Origin: an uncultured bacterium
GTDB lineage: Bacteria; Actinomycetota; Coriobacteriia; Coriobacteriales; Eggerthellaceae
Direction of reading: 5' to 3'
NCBI GenBank assembly: GCA_937890835.1
Contig: CALADF010000036.1
Location: 1-64,000, forward strand
Length of the DNA stretch: 64,000 nt
Shown piece after piece: positions 1 to 9,583 of this stretch. The notes below the pieces were generated by a model, which was not told where the DNA came from, did no database searches, and saw only the letters and a program-made list of their open reading frames with translations. The number at the start of each line of letters is the position of its first letter. Position 1 is the first letter of the stretch. The position numbers were made by a program, and so were the translations under genes.

Positions 1-110
1 CCCCGCTTCCGGCATCGCCGCCCCCGGTCTCGCCCCCGCTTCCGGCATCGCCGCCCCCGGTCTCGCCCCCGCTTCCGGCATCGCCGCCGCCGGTCGATCC
101 GCCGCTGGAA
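1..110. repeat. 33-bp tandem repeat in the penicillin-binding protein tail
   Basis: Nearly identical 33-bp units follow each other from base 1 to about 90 and then degenerate. Each codes on the minus strand for the 11-residue unit ETGGGDAGSGG. The array continues out of the window, so the copy number is unknown. Confidence 0.85.
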
Positions 111-2203
111 TCACCGCCGCCGGTCGATCCGCCGGCGTCGCCGGCCGAAGACGATCCCGACGAGCTTGAGGACGAACCCGAATCGCCTGCGCCCGCAGAC
201 AAACCGCTCGACGAACTTGCCGAGCTCAACGACGAACTTGAGGACGCGTAACCTCCGATATGGTTCTTCTCGTCCTTAAAGCTCTTGTTGTAGGTCGGAT
301 CCTCGGCATCGGGGAACTTCTCGATCGACGCGTTAGCGAGCACCCGGTTGAGGAAGTCAGAGAACGTGCTCGTTGCATCCGTGGTGTAGATGGGCTTTGC
401 GTCGACGTAGTTCTCGGCGCGTTCGCCGAGCCAGATGGCAACCGAGTACTGAGGCGTGATGCCGCAGAACCAACTGTCCTGCTCGTACTCGGTCGTGCCG
501 GTCTTACCCGCAGCCTCCTGCCCGTTGGACAAGCGCGCCGCCGTGCCCGTACCGCTCGTCACAACGCCCTTCATGACCTCAACGGTTGCATGAGCCACCT
601 CGGGCGAGACGACGCGCTCGCCGGTCGGGTTGGTGTTGTCGACGATGACGTTGCCTTTTCGATCGAGGATCTGCTCGATGCACTCGGGCTCGTAGTGCGT
701 ACCGCCGTTGGCGAGCGTCGCATACGCCTCCGACATCTCGAGCGGCGTCACCGAGGCGACGCCGAGCGTCAGACCGGAAATAGCCGGCAGATCGGAGTCG
801 ATGCCAAGACGTCGCGCCATATCGATGACGCTGTCTACGCCAACCGAGAGAATCAGACGCGTGAACGCCGTGTTCGACGAGACGGCGAACGCCTTCGAGA
901 TGGTGCACATACCGTAATCGTAATGCCCGAAGTTCGACACGTCCGCAGAACCCGGCACCTCCATGGTCGCACCCGCATCGATGATGGTCTGCGGATCGAT
1001 GCCCTTCTCGATAGCCGTGGCGAGCGTGAAGGTCTTGAACGACGAGCCGGGCTGACGTCCGCCGGTTCCCTCGCCCGTCGCCATGTTGCCCTGAGCGTTG
1101 TCGTAGTTGGAGTCATCACCGCCGATCATCGCCTTAATATGCCCGTTGTCGGGGTCGATCGCAACCAGCGAGACCTCGAACTCCTGCCCCGCCTGGTCGA
1201 CCTTGTTCTGAGCAGCGATTTCAGCAGCCTCCTGGGTCGCCGGGTCGATGGTCGTGTAGATGGTCAAACCACCCTCCCAGATATCGGAGGTCGTGTACTT
1301 GTAGCCGCCTTCGGGGTTGGTCAGCTGATTGCGCACATAGCTGGTGAAATACGGGTATTTGAGAATGCCCGTCGTCGAAGGCTCGGTGGGGTTGAGCACG
1401 ATAGGATCCGCCTTCGCCGCATCCGCCTCCTCCTGAGTTATCACGTTGTTCGAAACCATGCGATCAAGGACGAGGTTGCGACGGTTGAGGCAGTTCTCCT
1501 CGTTGTCGATGGGATTGTTGTACGTGGGCGATTGCGGAATGCCGATGAGCGTCGCCGCCTCCACAAGCGTCAAATCGCTCGCGTGCTTGGAGAAGTACCG
1601 CTCGGACGCCGCCTCGATGCCGTACGCTCCCGAGCCGTAGTTGATGGTGTTGAGGTACATGAGCAGAATCTCGTCTTTGCTGTACTGCTCCTCGAGCTTA
1701 AGGGCGATGTACATCTCGCGAATCTTGCGCTTAAACGAGATATCGGTCATCTCGTCGGAGAGGATGGTGTTGCGAACGAACTGCTGCGTGATGGTGGACG
1801 CCCCCTCGAGCTCGCCGCCGAGGAGGTTGTTCACCACGGCACGCGCGACGCCCATGAGGTCGACACCGCCGTGATCGTAGAAACGCTCGTCTTCCGTGGC
1901 GACCGTTCCCTTCAGAACAAGCTCGCTCACCTGGTCGTACTCGACGGGAGTGCGATTCTCGAGCTGAAACTCCGCAAGCACCGTGGTTCGATCCGAGGCG
2001 TACACGGTCGAAGGCTTCGCGACGTTGAACTCATCCACGTTCGTGTAATCGGGAAGGTCTTGAAGCCAAGATTGGCACAGGGCGAAAACGCCGGCCGTAC
2101 CCGCTACGAGCACCGCCGCGACGACGGCGAGAATGGACAAGACTACCGCCTTCTTGTTCTTCTTCCTTACGCCGTAACGGCCCTTCATTGCACGTGAACC
2201 CAC
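1..2203 (-). CDS. Class A penicillin-binding protein (transglycosylase/transpeptidase), 3' end outside window
   Basis: Bifunctional peptidoglycan synthase that polymerises glycan strands and cross-links stem peptides outside the membrane. One open frame runs through the window edge. A basic N-terminus (KGRYGVRKKNKK) is followed by one membrane segment. The GT51 domain shows the EDERF motif and ITQQFVRN. The transpeptidase domain has SSFK near residue 388, SSN near 442 and KTGT near 565, so all three catalytic motifs are intact. The C-terminus becomes a Ser-rich then Gly-rich tail ending in repeats of ETGGGDAGSGG. GTG at 2203 is chosen because GGAGG lies 5 nt upstream; the ATG at 2188 is 20 nt from that site. 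The C-terminal residues and stop lie beyond base 1. Confidence 0.93.
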   Translation of the reverse strand, partial: MGSRAMKGRYGVRKKNKKAVVLSILAVVAAVLVAGTAGVFALCQSWLQDLPDYTNVDEFNVAKPSTVYASDRTTVLAEFQLENRTPVEYDQVSELVLKGTVATEDERFYDHGGVDLMGVARAVVNNLLGGELEGASTITQQFVRNTILSDEMTDISFKRKIREMYIALKLEEQYSKDEILLMYLNTINYGSGAYGIEAASERYFSKHASDLTLVEAATLIGIPQSPTYNNPIDNEENCLNRRNLVLDRMVSNNVITQEEADAAKADPIVLNPTEPSTTGILKYPYFTSYVRNQLTNPEGGYKYTTSDIWEGGLTIYTTIDPATQEAAEIAAQNKVDQAGQEFEVSLVAIDPDNGHIKAMIGGDDSNYDNAQGNMATGEGTGGRQPGSSFKTFTLATAIEKGIDPQTIIDAGATMEVPGSADVSNFGHYDYGMCTISKAFAVSSNTAFTRLILSVGVDSVIDMARRLGIDSDLPAISGLTLGVASVTPLEMSEAYATLANGGTHYEPECIEQILDRKGNVIVDNTNPTGERVVSPEVAHATVEVMKGVVTSGTGTAARLSNGQEAAGKTGTTEYEQDSWFCGITPQYSVAIWLGERAENYVDAKPIYTTDATSTFSDFLNRVLANASIEKFPDAEDPTYNKSFKDEKNHIGGYASSSSSLSSASSSSGLSAGAGDSGSSSSSSGSSSAGDAGGSTGGGDSSGGSTGGGDAGSGGETGGGDAGSGGETGGGDAGSG

Positions 2204-2395
2204 GGTTACCTCCAATCTCAAACTCGGATCATTGTAGCATCGACGATATTTCGAGCGACGAACGCCCTCGTCAAAAGCATAAACCACACGCGCGTGAACT
2301 GGCGTTACACTAAATCACCGGAAACATGGAGCATGTCGCGGCATGGGAGAAGAAGCCGATGCGCCGAAGCACGGCAAGCAGACGAAACATCCGGC

Positions 2396-2434
2396 AAAAG
2401 AAAACGGGCACCGCGCGCTCTTGCACGATGCCCG
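2396..2434 (-). terminator. Intrinsic terminator after argH
   Basis: On the minus strand GCGGGCA pairs with GGTGCCCG around a GC-rich loop, followed by TTTTCTTTT. It sits about 60 bp past the argH stop. The rest of the gap 2204-2495 holds only the leader of the penicillin-binding protein gene. Confidence 0.75.
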
Positions 2435-2495
2435 CTCCATCCCCGGCAAGCGGCGAGCTGCGAGACCTGCGCCGTGAACCGCGAAGCGCGAATCC

Positions 2496-3890
2496 CTAGC
2501 GAATCAGATCCCGCTCATCACGCTCGAGGGCCTCGACCGCCTCGGCAAGCTGAACACGCACCACCTCGTGCCCGGTTCCGCCGTAGGTCGTGCGTGCCGC
2601 GACGATGGCCTCGAGGTTGAGCGAGGCCGCGATATCATCTTCGAACAGATCGCTTTCCGCCTTGAAATCGTCAAGCGGCAAGTCCTCGAGGTCGCATCCG
2701 CGCTTCTCGCACAAGAGCACGAGATGCCCCACCACCTCGTGTGCGCGACGGAAGGGCATGCCCTTCTTGGCAAGGTAGTCGGCCACATCGGTTGCGGCCA
2801 GATAACCCTTCTTCGCCTGAGCCATCATGGCTTCGGGGTGAACCTGCATGGTCGAGATCATGCCGGCCATGCACAGATAGCAGTCTTCGAGCGTCTGCGC
2901 CGCGTCGATGGCGCCTTCTTTATCCTCCTGGAGGTCTTTGTTGTACGCGAGGGGCAACGCCTTCATCGTCACGAGCAACGCGACGAGATCCCCGATGACA
3001 CGTCCCGACTTTCCGCGGATAAGCTCGGCGAAATCGGGATTTTTCTTCTGCGGCATGATGGAGGAGCCCGTCGAATACGCGTCGGAGAGCGTAATGAAGC
3101 CGAATTCGGACGTGGACCACAAGATGATCTCCTCGCACAACCGAGACAGGTGCATCGAAGAAACGCTGCACGCGTAGATGAGGTCGAGCAGGAAGTCGCG
3201 GTCGGACACAGCGTCAAGCGAGTTGGGGATGGGATGATCGAACCCTAAGGTCTTCGTGGTTTTGAAGCGATCGAGCGGATAGGTGGTGCCGGCGAGCGCG
3301 GCGGAGCCGAGCGGGTTCGCATCGGCCGCGCGGTAAGCGGCGGAAAGGCGCTCATAATCGCGCGTCAGCATCCAAACGTAAGCGAGCATATGATGGGAGA
3401 AGAGCACCGGCTGAGCATGCTGAAGGTGCGTGTAACCCGGCAAGATAACATTGAAATGAGCCTCTGCCTGCTCGATAAGAGCGTGACGCAGCGCGATGTT
3501 GGCCTCCATGAGCTCGGTGCAGCGCTTCTTGCAGAAAAGGCGCGTATCGGTGGCAACCTGATCGTTTCTGCTGCGCCCGGTGTGCAAGCGCGCGCCCGCA
3601 TCCCCGATCTTCTCGGTCAAAACGCTTTCGACGGACATGTGGATGTCCTCGTTGTTGATATCGAACTCGAAATCGCCCGCGTCGATGGACGCTTTGATTT
3701 CAGCGAGGCCCTCGTCGATCGCCAGGGCGTCATCGGAGCTGATGACGCCCTGCTCGGCGAGCATCGCCGCATGCGCGCGAGACCCCGCGATATCCTGAGC
3801 GTACAGCTTCTTGTCGACCGGAAGCGATGCTCCGAACCTCTGAGTGAACGCGCTGACGCCTTCCTCGAACCTACCCGACCACAAGGCCAT
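2496..3890 (-). CDS. argH: Argininosuccinate lyase
   Basis: Last step of arginine synthesis: splits argininosuccinate to arginine and fumarate in the cytosol. The 464-residue product has the family length. It begins MALWSGRFEEG, carries HTGRSRNDQ in the N-terminal third, and has the fumarase-superfamily signature GSSIMPQKKNPD around residue 280, which includes the catalytic serine loop. It lies 228 bp downstream of argG on the same strand and ends at its own terminator. The start ATG at 3890 is preceded by a GAGGGGAGA ribosome-binding site. Nothing looks degraded. Confidence 0.97.
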   Translation of the reverse strand: MALWSGRFEEGVSAFTQRFGASLPVDKKLYAQDIAGSRAHAAMLAEQGVISSDDALAIDEGLAEIKASIDAGDFEFDINNEDIHMSVESVLTEKIGDAGARLHTGRSRNDQVATDTRLFCKKRCTELMEANIALRHALIEQAEAHFNVILPGYTHLQHAQPVLFSHHMLAYVWMLTRDYERLSAAYRAADANPLGSAALAGTTYPLDRFKTTKTLGFDHPIPNSLDAVSDRDFLLDLIYACSVSSMHLSRLCEEIILWSTSEFGFITLSDAYSTGSSIMPQKKNPDFAELIRGKSGRVIGDLVALLVTMKALPLAYNKDLQEDKEGAIDAAQTLEDCYLCMAGMISTMQVHPEAMMAQAKKGYLAATDVADYLAKKGMPFRRAHEVVGHLVLLCEKRGCDLEDLPLDDFKAESDLFEDDIAASLNLEAIVAARTTYGGTGHEVVRVQLAEAVEALERDERDLIR

Positions 3891-3973
3891 GGGACACTCT
3901 CCCCTCTCTATAACAAGCGGCCGATCCCCGTCCTCGACGATCGGCCGCCCTCATTACCGCTGTTGCTGATAAC

Positions 3974-3991
3974 GACGTCCTTCAGGACGTC
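3974..3991. other. Perfect short hairpin between argG and argH
   Basis: GACGTCC, loop TTCA, GGACGTC: a 7-bp perfect stem in the 228-bp argG-argH spacer. There is no U-tract on either strand. It could stabilise or process the argGH transcript; function unknown. Confidence 0.4.
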
Positions 3992-4068
3992 ATCGCCTCG
4001 AAGAGAACGCCCGGGGCGACCTCCGCTCATCCGCGCAAGACGGCGCGTCGTCGCAAGCGAGGCGAGTC

Positions 4069-4096
4069 CTGCCGTCTCCGCTTGAGGAGGCGGCAG
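4069..4096 (-). terminator. Stem-loop just after argG
   Basis: An 11-bp stem (CTGCCGTCTCC with GGAGGCGGCAG, one T-G wobble) closes a 6-nt loop about 25 bp past the argG stop. There is no U-run, so it may be only a partial terminator or mRNA processing element that lowers argH expression relative to argG. Confidence 0.35.
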
Positions 4097-4118
4097 CTTA
4101 TCTCATAATCGAGCCGAC

Positions 4119-5426
4119 CTATTCGGCGGTCTCAAAGCCCGCGGACGCGAACTCGTCATCGGTGGAATCGACCGGCTTGAACTGGGGAAGATCGACGGCC
4201 ATCTTGTGGCGGTTCTTCGACCAGACCTTGCAGGTGAGGCCGAACAGATCGATGAAGCCCTTCGCGGCCTGGTGATCGAACTGATCGTCGGCATCGTAGG
4301 TGACGAGCTCGTAATCGTACAGCGAGTAGTCGCTCTTGCGGCCGACGACGGTGCAGCTGCCCTTGTAGAACTTGAGCTTGACTGTGCCCGTCACGCACTG
4401 CTGCGTGCTCTGGAGGAACGCCTCGAGCGCCGCCTTGAGAGGCGAGAACCACAGACCGTTGTAAACGCAGTCCGCCCAAGACTGCTCGATGTTGAGCTTG
4501 TAGTGCAAAACGCTCTTCTCGAGAGTCAAGTCCTCGAGAGCCTTATGCGCGGCGATGAGAGCCAAGGCGCCCGGGACCTCGTAGCACTCGCGGCTCTTGA
4601 CGCCGACGAGCCTGTTCTCGACCATATCGATCCTGCCGTAGCCGTTGCTGCCGGCGATCTCGTTCATGGCGCAAACGATCTCATGCATGCTCATCTTCTC
4701 GCCGTCGATGGCAACGGGAACGCCGCCCTCGAAAGCGACTTCGGTATAAGTAGGAGCATCGGGAGCTTCCATGGGGTCGACCGTCATGGTGTAGATGTCC
4801 GCCGGAGGCTCGTTCCACGGATCCTCGAGAACGCCGCACTCGATGGCGCGCCCCCACAGGTTGTCGTCGATGGAATAAGGAGAAGCCTGCGTGGTGGGAA
4901 CGTCGATGCCGTGAGCGGCCGCCCACTCCATCTCCTCGGCACGCGAGCCGAGATCCCACTCGCGAACGGGAGCGATGATGGCAAGATCGGGATCGAGCAT
5001 GGTGATGGAAGCCTCGAACCTGACCTGATCGTTGCCCTTGCCGGTGCAACCATGGGCGATGTACTTCGCGCCGTACGTATGGGCCGCGTCGACGAGGTGC
5101 TTGGAAATCAAAGGACGGGAAAGGGCGCTCACCAGCGGGTATTTGTTCTCGTACATGGCATTGGCCATCATGGCGGAGGTCAGGTACTCGTCCGCGAAGG
5201 TTTCGCGCATGTCGACGACCAAGCACTCGATGGCGCCGGCCTTGAGAGCCTTGGCCTTGACGGCCTCGAGCCCGTCGTGCTCCTGGCCGAGATCGCCCAC
5301 GACGGCGATAACGTCAAGATCGTACTTCTCCTGCAGCCATTTGATGCAGACCGAAGTGTCCAGACCGCCCGAGTAGGCGAGGACGACCTTGTCTTTCTGA
5401 GAGGTGGTGTCAGTGCTCTGAGTCAT
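4119..5426 (-). CDS. argG: Argininosuccinate synthase
   Basis: Condenses citrulline and aspartate with ATP to argininosuccinate. The N-terminal PP-loop AYSGGLDTS binds ATP, and the downstream HGCTGKGNDQVRFE and YSIDDNLWGR blocks are typical of the family. The open frame extends to 5483, but ATG at 5426 (MTQSTDTT) has AAAGG suitably placed upstream and leaves the usual short lead before the PP-loop, giving 435 residues. It precedes argH and follows argD after a 589-bp gap, so it probably has its own promoter. Confidence 0.96.
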   Translation of the reverse strand: MTQSTDTTSQKDKVVLAYSGGLDTSVCIKWLQEKYDLDVIAVVGDLGQEHDGLEAVKAKALKAGAIECLVVDMRETFADEYLTSAMMANAMYENKYPLVSALSRPLISKHLVDAAHTYGAKYIAHGCTGKGNDQVRFEASITMLDPDLAIIAPVREWDLGSRAEEMEWAAAHGIDVPTTQASPYSIDDNLWGRAIECGVLEDPWNEPPADIYTMTVDPMEAPDAPTYTEVAFEGGVPVAIDGEKMSMHEIVCAMNEIAGSNGYGRIDMVENRLVGVKSRECYEVPGALALIAAHKALEDLTLEKSVLHYKLNIEQSWADCVYNGLWFSPLKAALEAFLQSTQQCVTGTVKLKFYKGSCTVVGRKSDYSLYDYELVTYDADDQFDHQAAKGFIDLFGLTCKVWSKNRHKMAVDLPQFKPVDSTDDEFASAGFETAE

Positions 5427-6015
5427 GATGATGCGCCTTTCTGAGATGCAAACGGTCACTATGCCCGGATCTGCGGCGTACATCAGGAAAAATGCTCACA
5501 CCATAGGACATACGCCGAGGAGAACCCCCAAAACGACGCATGGCGATACTTTGAGAACACGGAACTGCTGTGCACCACGGCTTTTCGCTGAGCTGTGAGC
5601 GCCGGGCGGCCCTCACGAAACTTGCCCGGAGACAAGAGAGGAGGGAGAAAAGCATCCCTCGATCGGAAGCGGCGATTAACGTCGTCGCAGTCGGTCAGCA
5701 GCGCGAGCAGCAGAAAGCTCGGCAGCCGTGGTCTGTCCGTTGTCAAAGGAAGCGCTGCATGCGGCACCGGCAAAGCCGGATGCGTAAGCATGATATAAGG
5801 CGCTCATCTGCATTTCGTGCAATTCCTTTTCTTCAGACGATCAAGCGGTTTCCCGCTTCAGCGTAAAGCTGATGGACGGGATGATAGCGCATATTCATCC
5901 CGTTGTGTCACATTAATTTCGAAAACATGGCAAGCGGTTTCGCCCGGTTCCCGCCCGAACGAAACCTCGAACGAGAACCGGGCGAGCCGAGCGAGAGTCT
6001 CGGCGAGCGATGCGC
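5427..6015. other. Intergenic region between argD and argG, no gene seen
   Basis: 589 bp without a convincing coding frame; the 102-codon minus frame here has no recognisable domain and no good start. It contains an imperfect GC-rich stem after argD (5941-5984) and should contain the argG promoter. A possible -35/-10 (TTGCAC, 18 nt, TTATAT on the minus strand near 5795-5825) is weak. No T-box consensus was found. Confidence 0.5.
5941..5984 (-). terminator. Inverted repeat after argD
   Basis: Ten-base arms CGCCCGGTTC and GAACCGGGCG are separated by 24 nt, 32 bp downstream of the argD stop. There is no U-tract, so terminator function is only suggested by position. Confidence 0.35.
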
Positions 6016-7263
6016 CTAACGTGGATTCGCCAGGATAGCTGCGAGAGCGTCGACGAAACGATCCACATCGCCCTCGTCGCAGATGAGCGGCGGAAGGAAA
6101 CGCAGCGTCGAGGGACCGGTCGCGTTGAAGACAAGCCCCGCCTCAAGACCGCTCGCCACCGCATCATGAGCATCACCCCACGATGCGTCGAGATCGAGGC
6201 CGACCATGAGACCGAGTCCGCGCACCTCGACGACCGCGTCGAGCGACGCGAGCTTCTCGCGGAGATATGCGCCGGTCTTCTTGACCTTTTCGCCGAAACC
6301 CTCCTCGACGAGGGTGGTCAGCGTCGCGTATGCGGCCGCCATGGCGAGATTGCTGCCGCCGAACGTCGATCCATGGTCACCCGGCGAGAAGGCCGCGGCA
6401 ACCTCGGAACGCGCCGCGCAGGCGCCCATGGGAAAGCCCGAGGCAATGCCCTTCGCCATGGTGACGATATCGGGGATGACGCCGAAGTTCTGGAATCCGA
6501 ACGGCTCTCCCGTGCGGAAGACGCCGCACTGAACCTCATCGCAGATGAGCAAGGCGCCCGTCGCGCTCGTCAGCTTCCTGGCGGCGGCGAGAAACTCCTG
6601 CGTGCAGGGATGAACTCCCGACTCGCCCTGAACGCACTCCACCATAACCGCGCAGATCTCGCCGCCGCGACGCTCGAAAAGCTCTTCAAGGGCCGAGACA
6701 TCGTTCGCCGGCGTGGCGGCGAACCCGCCGGGGAGCGGTTGAAACGCCTCCTGCTTCGCAGGCTGCGCCGTCGCCGAGAGCGTTGCAAGCGTACGCCCGT
6801 GGAAGCTCTTCTCGAGCGTGACGATCAAGCGGGGCGCATCGGATACATCGCGCCCGAGCTGCTCGGCGCGCTTTCGCGCGAAAAGCCGCGCGAGCTTTAT
6901 GGCGCACTCGTTAGCCTCCGCCCCCGAGTTGGCGAAAAACGTCTTCCACGGCATGCGCTCGGAAGGATCGACCTTGTCGTTCAACAGATCGGAGAGAATG
7001 CGAGCGACCTCCCCGCGTTTCTCAATGTAGAAATAATTGCTCACGTGCATGAGCTTCGCCGCCTGATCGGCAACGGCCGAAACGAGGCGGGGGTGACAGT
7101 GGCCAAGGCTCGTCACGCCGATCCCGCTGAGAAAATCGAGGTATTCCCTCCCCTCGTCGTCGTAGAGGAGCATGCCCTTGCCCTCGACGAACTCAACGGG
7201 GCTGCGGCCGAACGTGCGCATGACGTAATCGCGTTCGAGATTGACTTCATTCAGATAGGACAT
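6016..7263 (-). CDS. argD: Acetylornithine aminotransferase
   Basis: PLP enzyme that converts N-acetylglutamate semialdehyde to N-acetylornithine; class III aminotransferases of this kind can also act on succinyl-diaminopimelate. Visible features are SGIGVTSLGHCHP near the N-terminus, NSGAEANE, the DEVQCGVFRTG block with the PLP-contacting aspartate, and TMAKGIASGFPMGA carrying the Schiff-base lysine. ATG at 7263 (MSYLNEV) is chosen because AAGGG lies about 5 nt upstream; a frame-compatible ATG at 7293 would add ten residues with no ribosome-binding site. It follows argB by 39 bp as the last gene of the argCJBD unit. Confidence 0.95.
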   Translation of the reverse strand: MSYLNEVNLERDYVMRTFGRSPVEFVEGKGMLLYDDEGREYLDFLSGIGVTSLGHCHPRLVSAVADQAAKLMHVSNYFYIEKRGEVARILSDLLNDKVDPSERMPWKTFFANSGAEANECAIKLARLFARKRAEQLGRDVSDAPRLIVTLEKSFHGRTLATLSATAQPAKQEAFQPLPGGFAATPANDVSALEELFERRGGEICAVMVECVQGESGVHPCTQEFLAAARKLTSATGALLICDEVQCGVFRTGEPFGFQNFGVIPDIVTMAKGIASGFPMGACAARSEVAAAFSPGDHGSTFGGSNLAMAAAYATLTTLVEEGFGEKVKKTGAYLREKLASLDAVVEVRGLGLMVGLDLDASWGDAHDAVASGLEAGLVFNATGPSTLRFLPPLICDEGDVDRFVDALAAILANPR

Positions 7264-7302
7264 GTCCGTTCCCTTCAGCTTGGTTTCCAACACGAAAGCG
7301 AT

Positions 7303-8253
7303 CTATTCGCGGCTCTCGATGAGCTTCGCGGCGAAGTTACCGAGCGGCGTGACGTTGAACGAGCCGGGAAGGCTCGGGCGCGTGATCATCGTCCCGATGC
7401 CCTTGTCGGTGAGAAGCTCGAGCAGCAGCGCATGGGGAATCGTGCCGTTGACGATGTGCGCGCGCATGACACCCGCATCGAGCGCGGTCAGACACGAGGA
7501 GAGCTTCGGTATCATCCCGGTGGAAACGCTCCTCTCCTCGACCATCGCACGCGCCTCCTCGACGGTCATGTTCGCGATGAGGCTATCGCAGTCGGGGTAG
7601 TTTTCAAACAGGCCGTCGACATCGGTGAGGAATATGATCTTGTGGGCCCCGATGGCCGCGGCGATATGACCCGCCGCCACGTCGGCGTTCACGTTGTAGC
7701 AGCCGCCGTCCTCGCCGATGGCGATCGAGGCGATGACCGGGATGTAATCGGCGGCGACGAGATCCGAGATCAGGGCGCTGTTGATATCGGTGATCTCTCC
7801 GACGCGCCCAAGGCGCTCGCTCGCCTGATGGGCGACGATGACGCCCGCATCCGTGCCGCTGACGCCGACCGCCATGTTCCCATGCTGGTTCATAGCCTCG
7901 ACAAGCTCCTGGTTGACCTCCCCGGTGAGGACCATGCGAACAAGCCCCATGGCCTCATCCGACGTGACGCGCTGTCCGTCGACGAACTCAACGGGCATGC
8001 CGAACTGCTCCATCGCACGCGATATCGCCTTGCCGCCGCCATGGACGATGACGGGGTTCACCCCGATGATCTTGAGCAGCACGATATCCGCCATGACCTC
8101 AGCGCGCAGCTCTGCGTCCTCCATGGCGGATCCGCCGTATTTTATGACGACGGTCTTTCCCGTGACGTTTTTAATCCAAGGCATTGCCTCGGTGAGCACC
8201 TCGCCGGTAATGCTCGAGACGCCGTTGGGTCTGGTTTCGGTGTTGTATTTCAT
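7303..8253 (-). CDS. argB: Acetylglutamate kinase
   Basis: Phosphorylates N-acetylglutamate, the second step of arginine synthesis. Amino-acid kinase fold signatures include VVIKYGGSAM near the N-terminus, IVHGGGKAIS for substrate binding and FLTDVDGLFEN in the C-terminal half. The open frame reaches 8313, but ATG at 8253 (MKYNTETRP) overlaps the argJ stop as ATGA, a classic coupled junction, and gives 316 residues. The N-terminal extension before the kinase core is modest; long N-terminal helices in this family are linked to arginine feedback, but I cannot judge that here. Confidence 0.96.
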   Translation of the reverse strand: MKYNTETRPNGVSSITGEVLTEAMPWIKNVTGKTVVIKYGGSAMEDAELRAEVMADIVLLKIIGVNPVIVHGGGKAISRAMEQFGMPVEFVDGQRVTSDEAMGLVRMVLTGEVNQELVEAMNQHGNMAVGVSGTDAGVIVAHQASERLGRVGEITDINSALISDLVAADYIPVIASIAIGEDGGCYNVNADVAAGHIAAAIGAHKIIFLTDVDGLFENYPDCDSLIANMTVEEARAMVEERSVSTGMIPKLSSCLTALDAGVMRAHIVNGTIPHALLLELLTDKGIGTMITRPSLPGSFNVTPLGNFAAKLIESRE

Positions 8254-9572
8254 GATCGGTACTCTCCGTTGATGGTCACGTACTCGTGCGAGAAGTCGCA
8301 CGTCCACATGCATGTTTCGGCATTTCCTTCGCCAAGGTCGACCGCGATTTCGATCTCCGGGTTCTCAAACAACTCGAGGGCGCGGTCCTCGTCGAATTCG
8401 ACGGCGAGGCCGGCACGGCAAACGGGCAAACCCATTATGTCGATGTCGACGTTTTGCTGGGAGAACGCGGCGCCCGACCTACCTGCGGCAGCGGCGATGC
8501 GACCCCAGTTGGCGTCCTTGCCATACACCGCGGTCTTCACGAGCGGAGAGTTGGCGATGGCGCGCGCCGCGGTATCGGCGTCCTCGGCAGTGGCCGCACC
8601 CGCCACGCGTACCGTGACCAAACGAGTCGCCCCCTCTCCATCGGAGGCCATTGCACGGGCGAGGGCGGTGCAAACCTGAGTAAGCGCCCTCTCGAAAGAG
8701 GCGAACGCGGGCGTCTCGGGCTCGAAGCACGCACTGCCGCGAGGCGCCGCCGCGCCCGAGGCGAAGCAGATGCACGTGTCGTTGGTCGAAGTGTCCGAGT
8801 CCACCGTGATCTTGTTGAAGCTGACGTTCACGGCCCTGTCGAGAGCAGCGTGCAAATCGGGCGCCTTGATCGGCGCGTCGGTGGTCAGAACGGCGATCAT
8901 GGTGGCCATGTTCGGCATGATCATCCCCGCGCCCTTCGACATGCCGCCGACGGTGAACGTGCAACCCGGATACCCGATATCGTCTCCTGAAAACGACACG
9001 GCGCACTCCTTCGGACGCGTGTCCGTCGTCATGATCGCGCGCGCCGCGCGCGCCCCCGACGAGGCGCTCGAGGACGCGGACGCCAACGCCAGAGGGACCC
9101 CGACCCTAAACGGATCAAGGGACAAGTGAACGCCGATGACCCCCGTAGAGGCAACGAGAACCTCTTCGGACGTGCAGCCGGCGGCGTCAGCGACGATATC
9201 CGCCGACTCACGTGCGGTATCAAGCCCGATCGCGCCCGTCGCGGCGTTGGCGATGCCCGAGTTGATCACGACCGCTCGCGCGCTTCCCCATGCAGGAGCC
9301 CCGGCGTCCATTCCGCCGACGCCTGATCCGGTAGCGCCGAGATGAGAGCGCGATACCTGCACCGGCGCAGCGCAGAACACGTTTCGCGTGAACACCGCCG
9401 CAGTCGGGACAGCCTCATCGGCGACGACAAGAGCCATATCAAGACGGTTCGGGTCCTCCCGAAAACCCGCGTGGACCCCCTCCGCCTTGAAACCTTTCGC
9501 AGAGGCGACTCCGCCATCGGCGAGGAACTCGCATCCGTGCTTTTGAGCGTACGAATCGCTAACAATGCTCAT
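8250..9572 (-). CDS. argJ: Bifunctional ornithine acetyltransferase / N-acetylglutamate synthase
   Basis: Recycles the acetyl group from acetylornithine to glutamate, and in bifunctional members also uses acetyl-CoA. The precursor self-cleaves before the threonine in the PNMATM motif, seen here as KGAGMIMPNMATMIAV. The upstream ASTGVIG and VVINSGIANA blocks and the C-terminal NWGRIAAAAGRSG are family hallmarks. At 440 residues it is slightly long, with a Gly/Ala-rich stretch around residues 75-95 (LGATGSGVGGMDAGAP) that may be a lineage-specific loop. It is coupled to argB by a 4-bp overlap. No argA or argE was seen, which fits a cyclic pathway. Confidence 0.95.
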   Translation of the reverse strand: MSIVSDSYAQKHGCEFLADGGVASAKGFKAEGVHAGFREDPNRLDMALVVADEAVPTAAVFTRNVFCAAPVQVSRSHLGATGSGVGGMDAGAPAWGSARAVVINSGIANAATGAIGLDTARESADIVADAAGCTSEEVLVASTGVIGVHLSLDPFRVGVPLALASASSSASSGARAARAIMTTDTRPKECAVSFSGDDIGYPGCTFTVGGMSKGAGMIMPNMATMIAVLTTDAPIKAPDLHAALDRAVNVSFNKITVDSDTSTNDTCICFASGAAAPRGSACFEPETPAFASFERALTQVCTALARAMASDGEGATRLVTVRVAGAATAEDADTAARAIANSPLVKTAVYGKDANWGRIAAAAGRSGAAFSQQNVDIDIMGLPVCRAGLAVEFDEDRALELFENPEIEIAVDLGEGNAETCMWTCDFSHEYVTINGEYRS

Positions 9573-9583
9573 CTGATCTCCCC

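Noticed and set aside
260..2197. 645-codon open frame on the plus strand
   Set aside because: It is antisense to the penicillin-binding protein, whose motifs are all intact on the minus strand; the plus product is Arg/Val/Asp-rich with no domain.
5483..5791. 102-codon minus frame upstream of argG
   Set aside because: No domain, odd composition (many Leu/Pro/Arg/Ser), no ribosome-binding site; more likely leader or spacer.
6010..8679. 889-codon open frame on the plus strand opposite argD, argB and argJ
   Set aside because: GC-driven antisense frame; all three minus-strand enzymes have full-length catalytic motifs.
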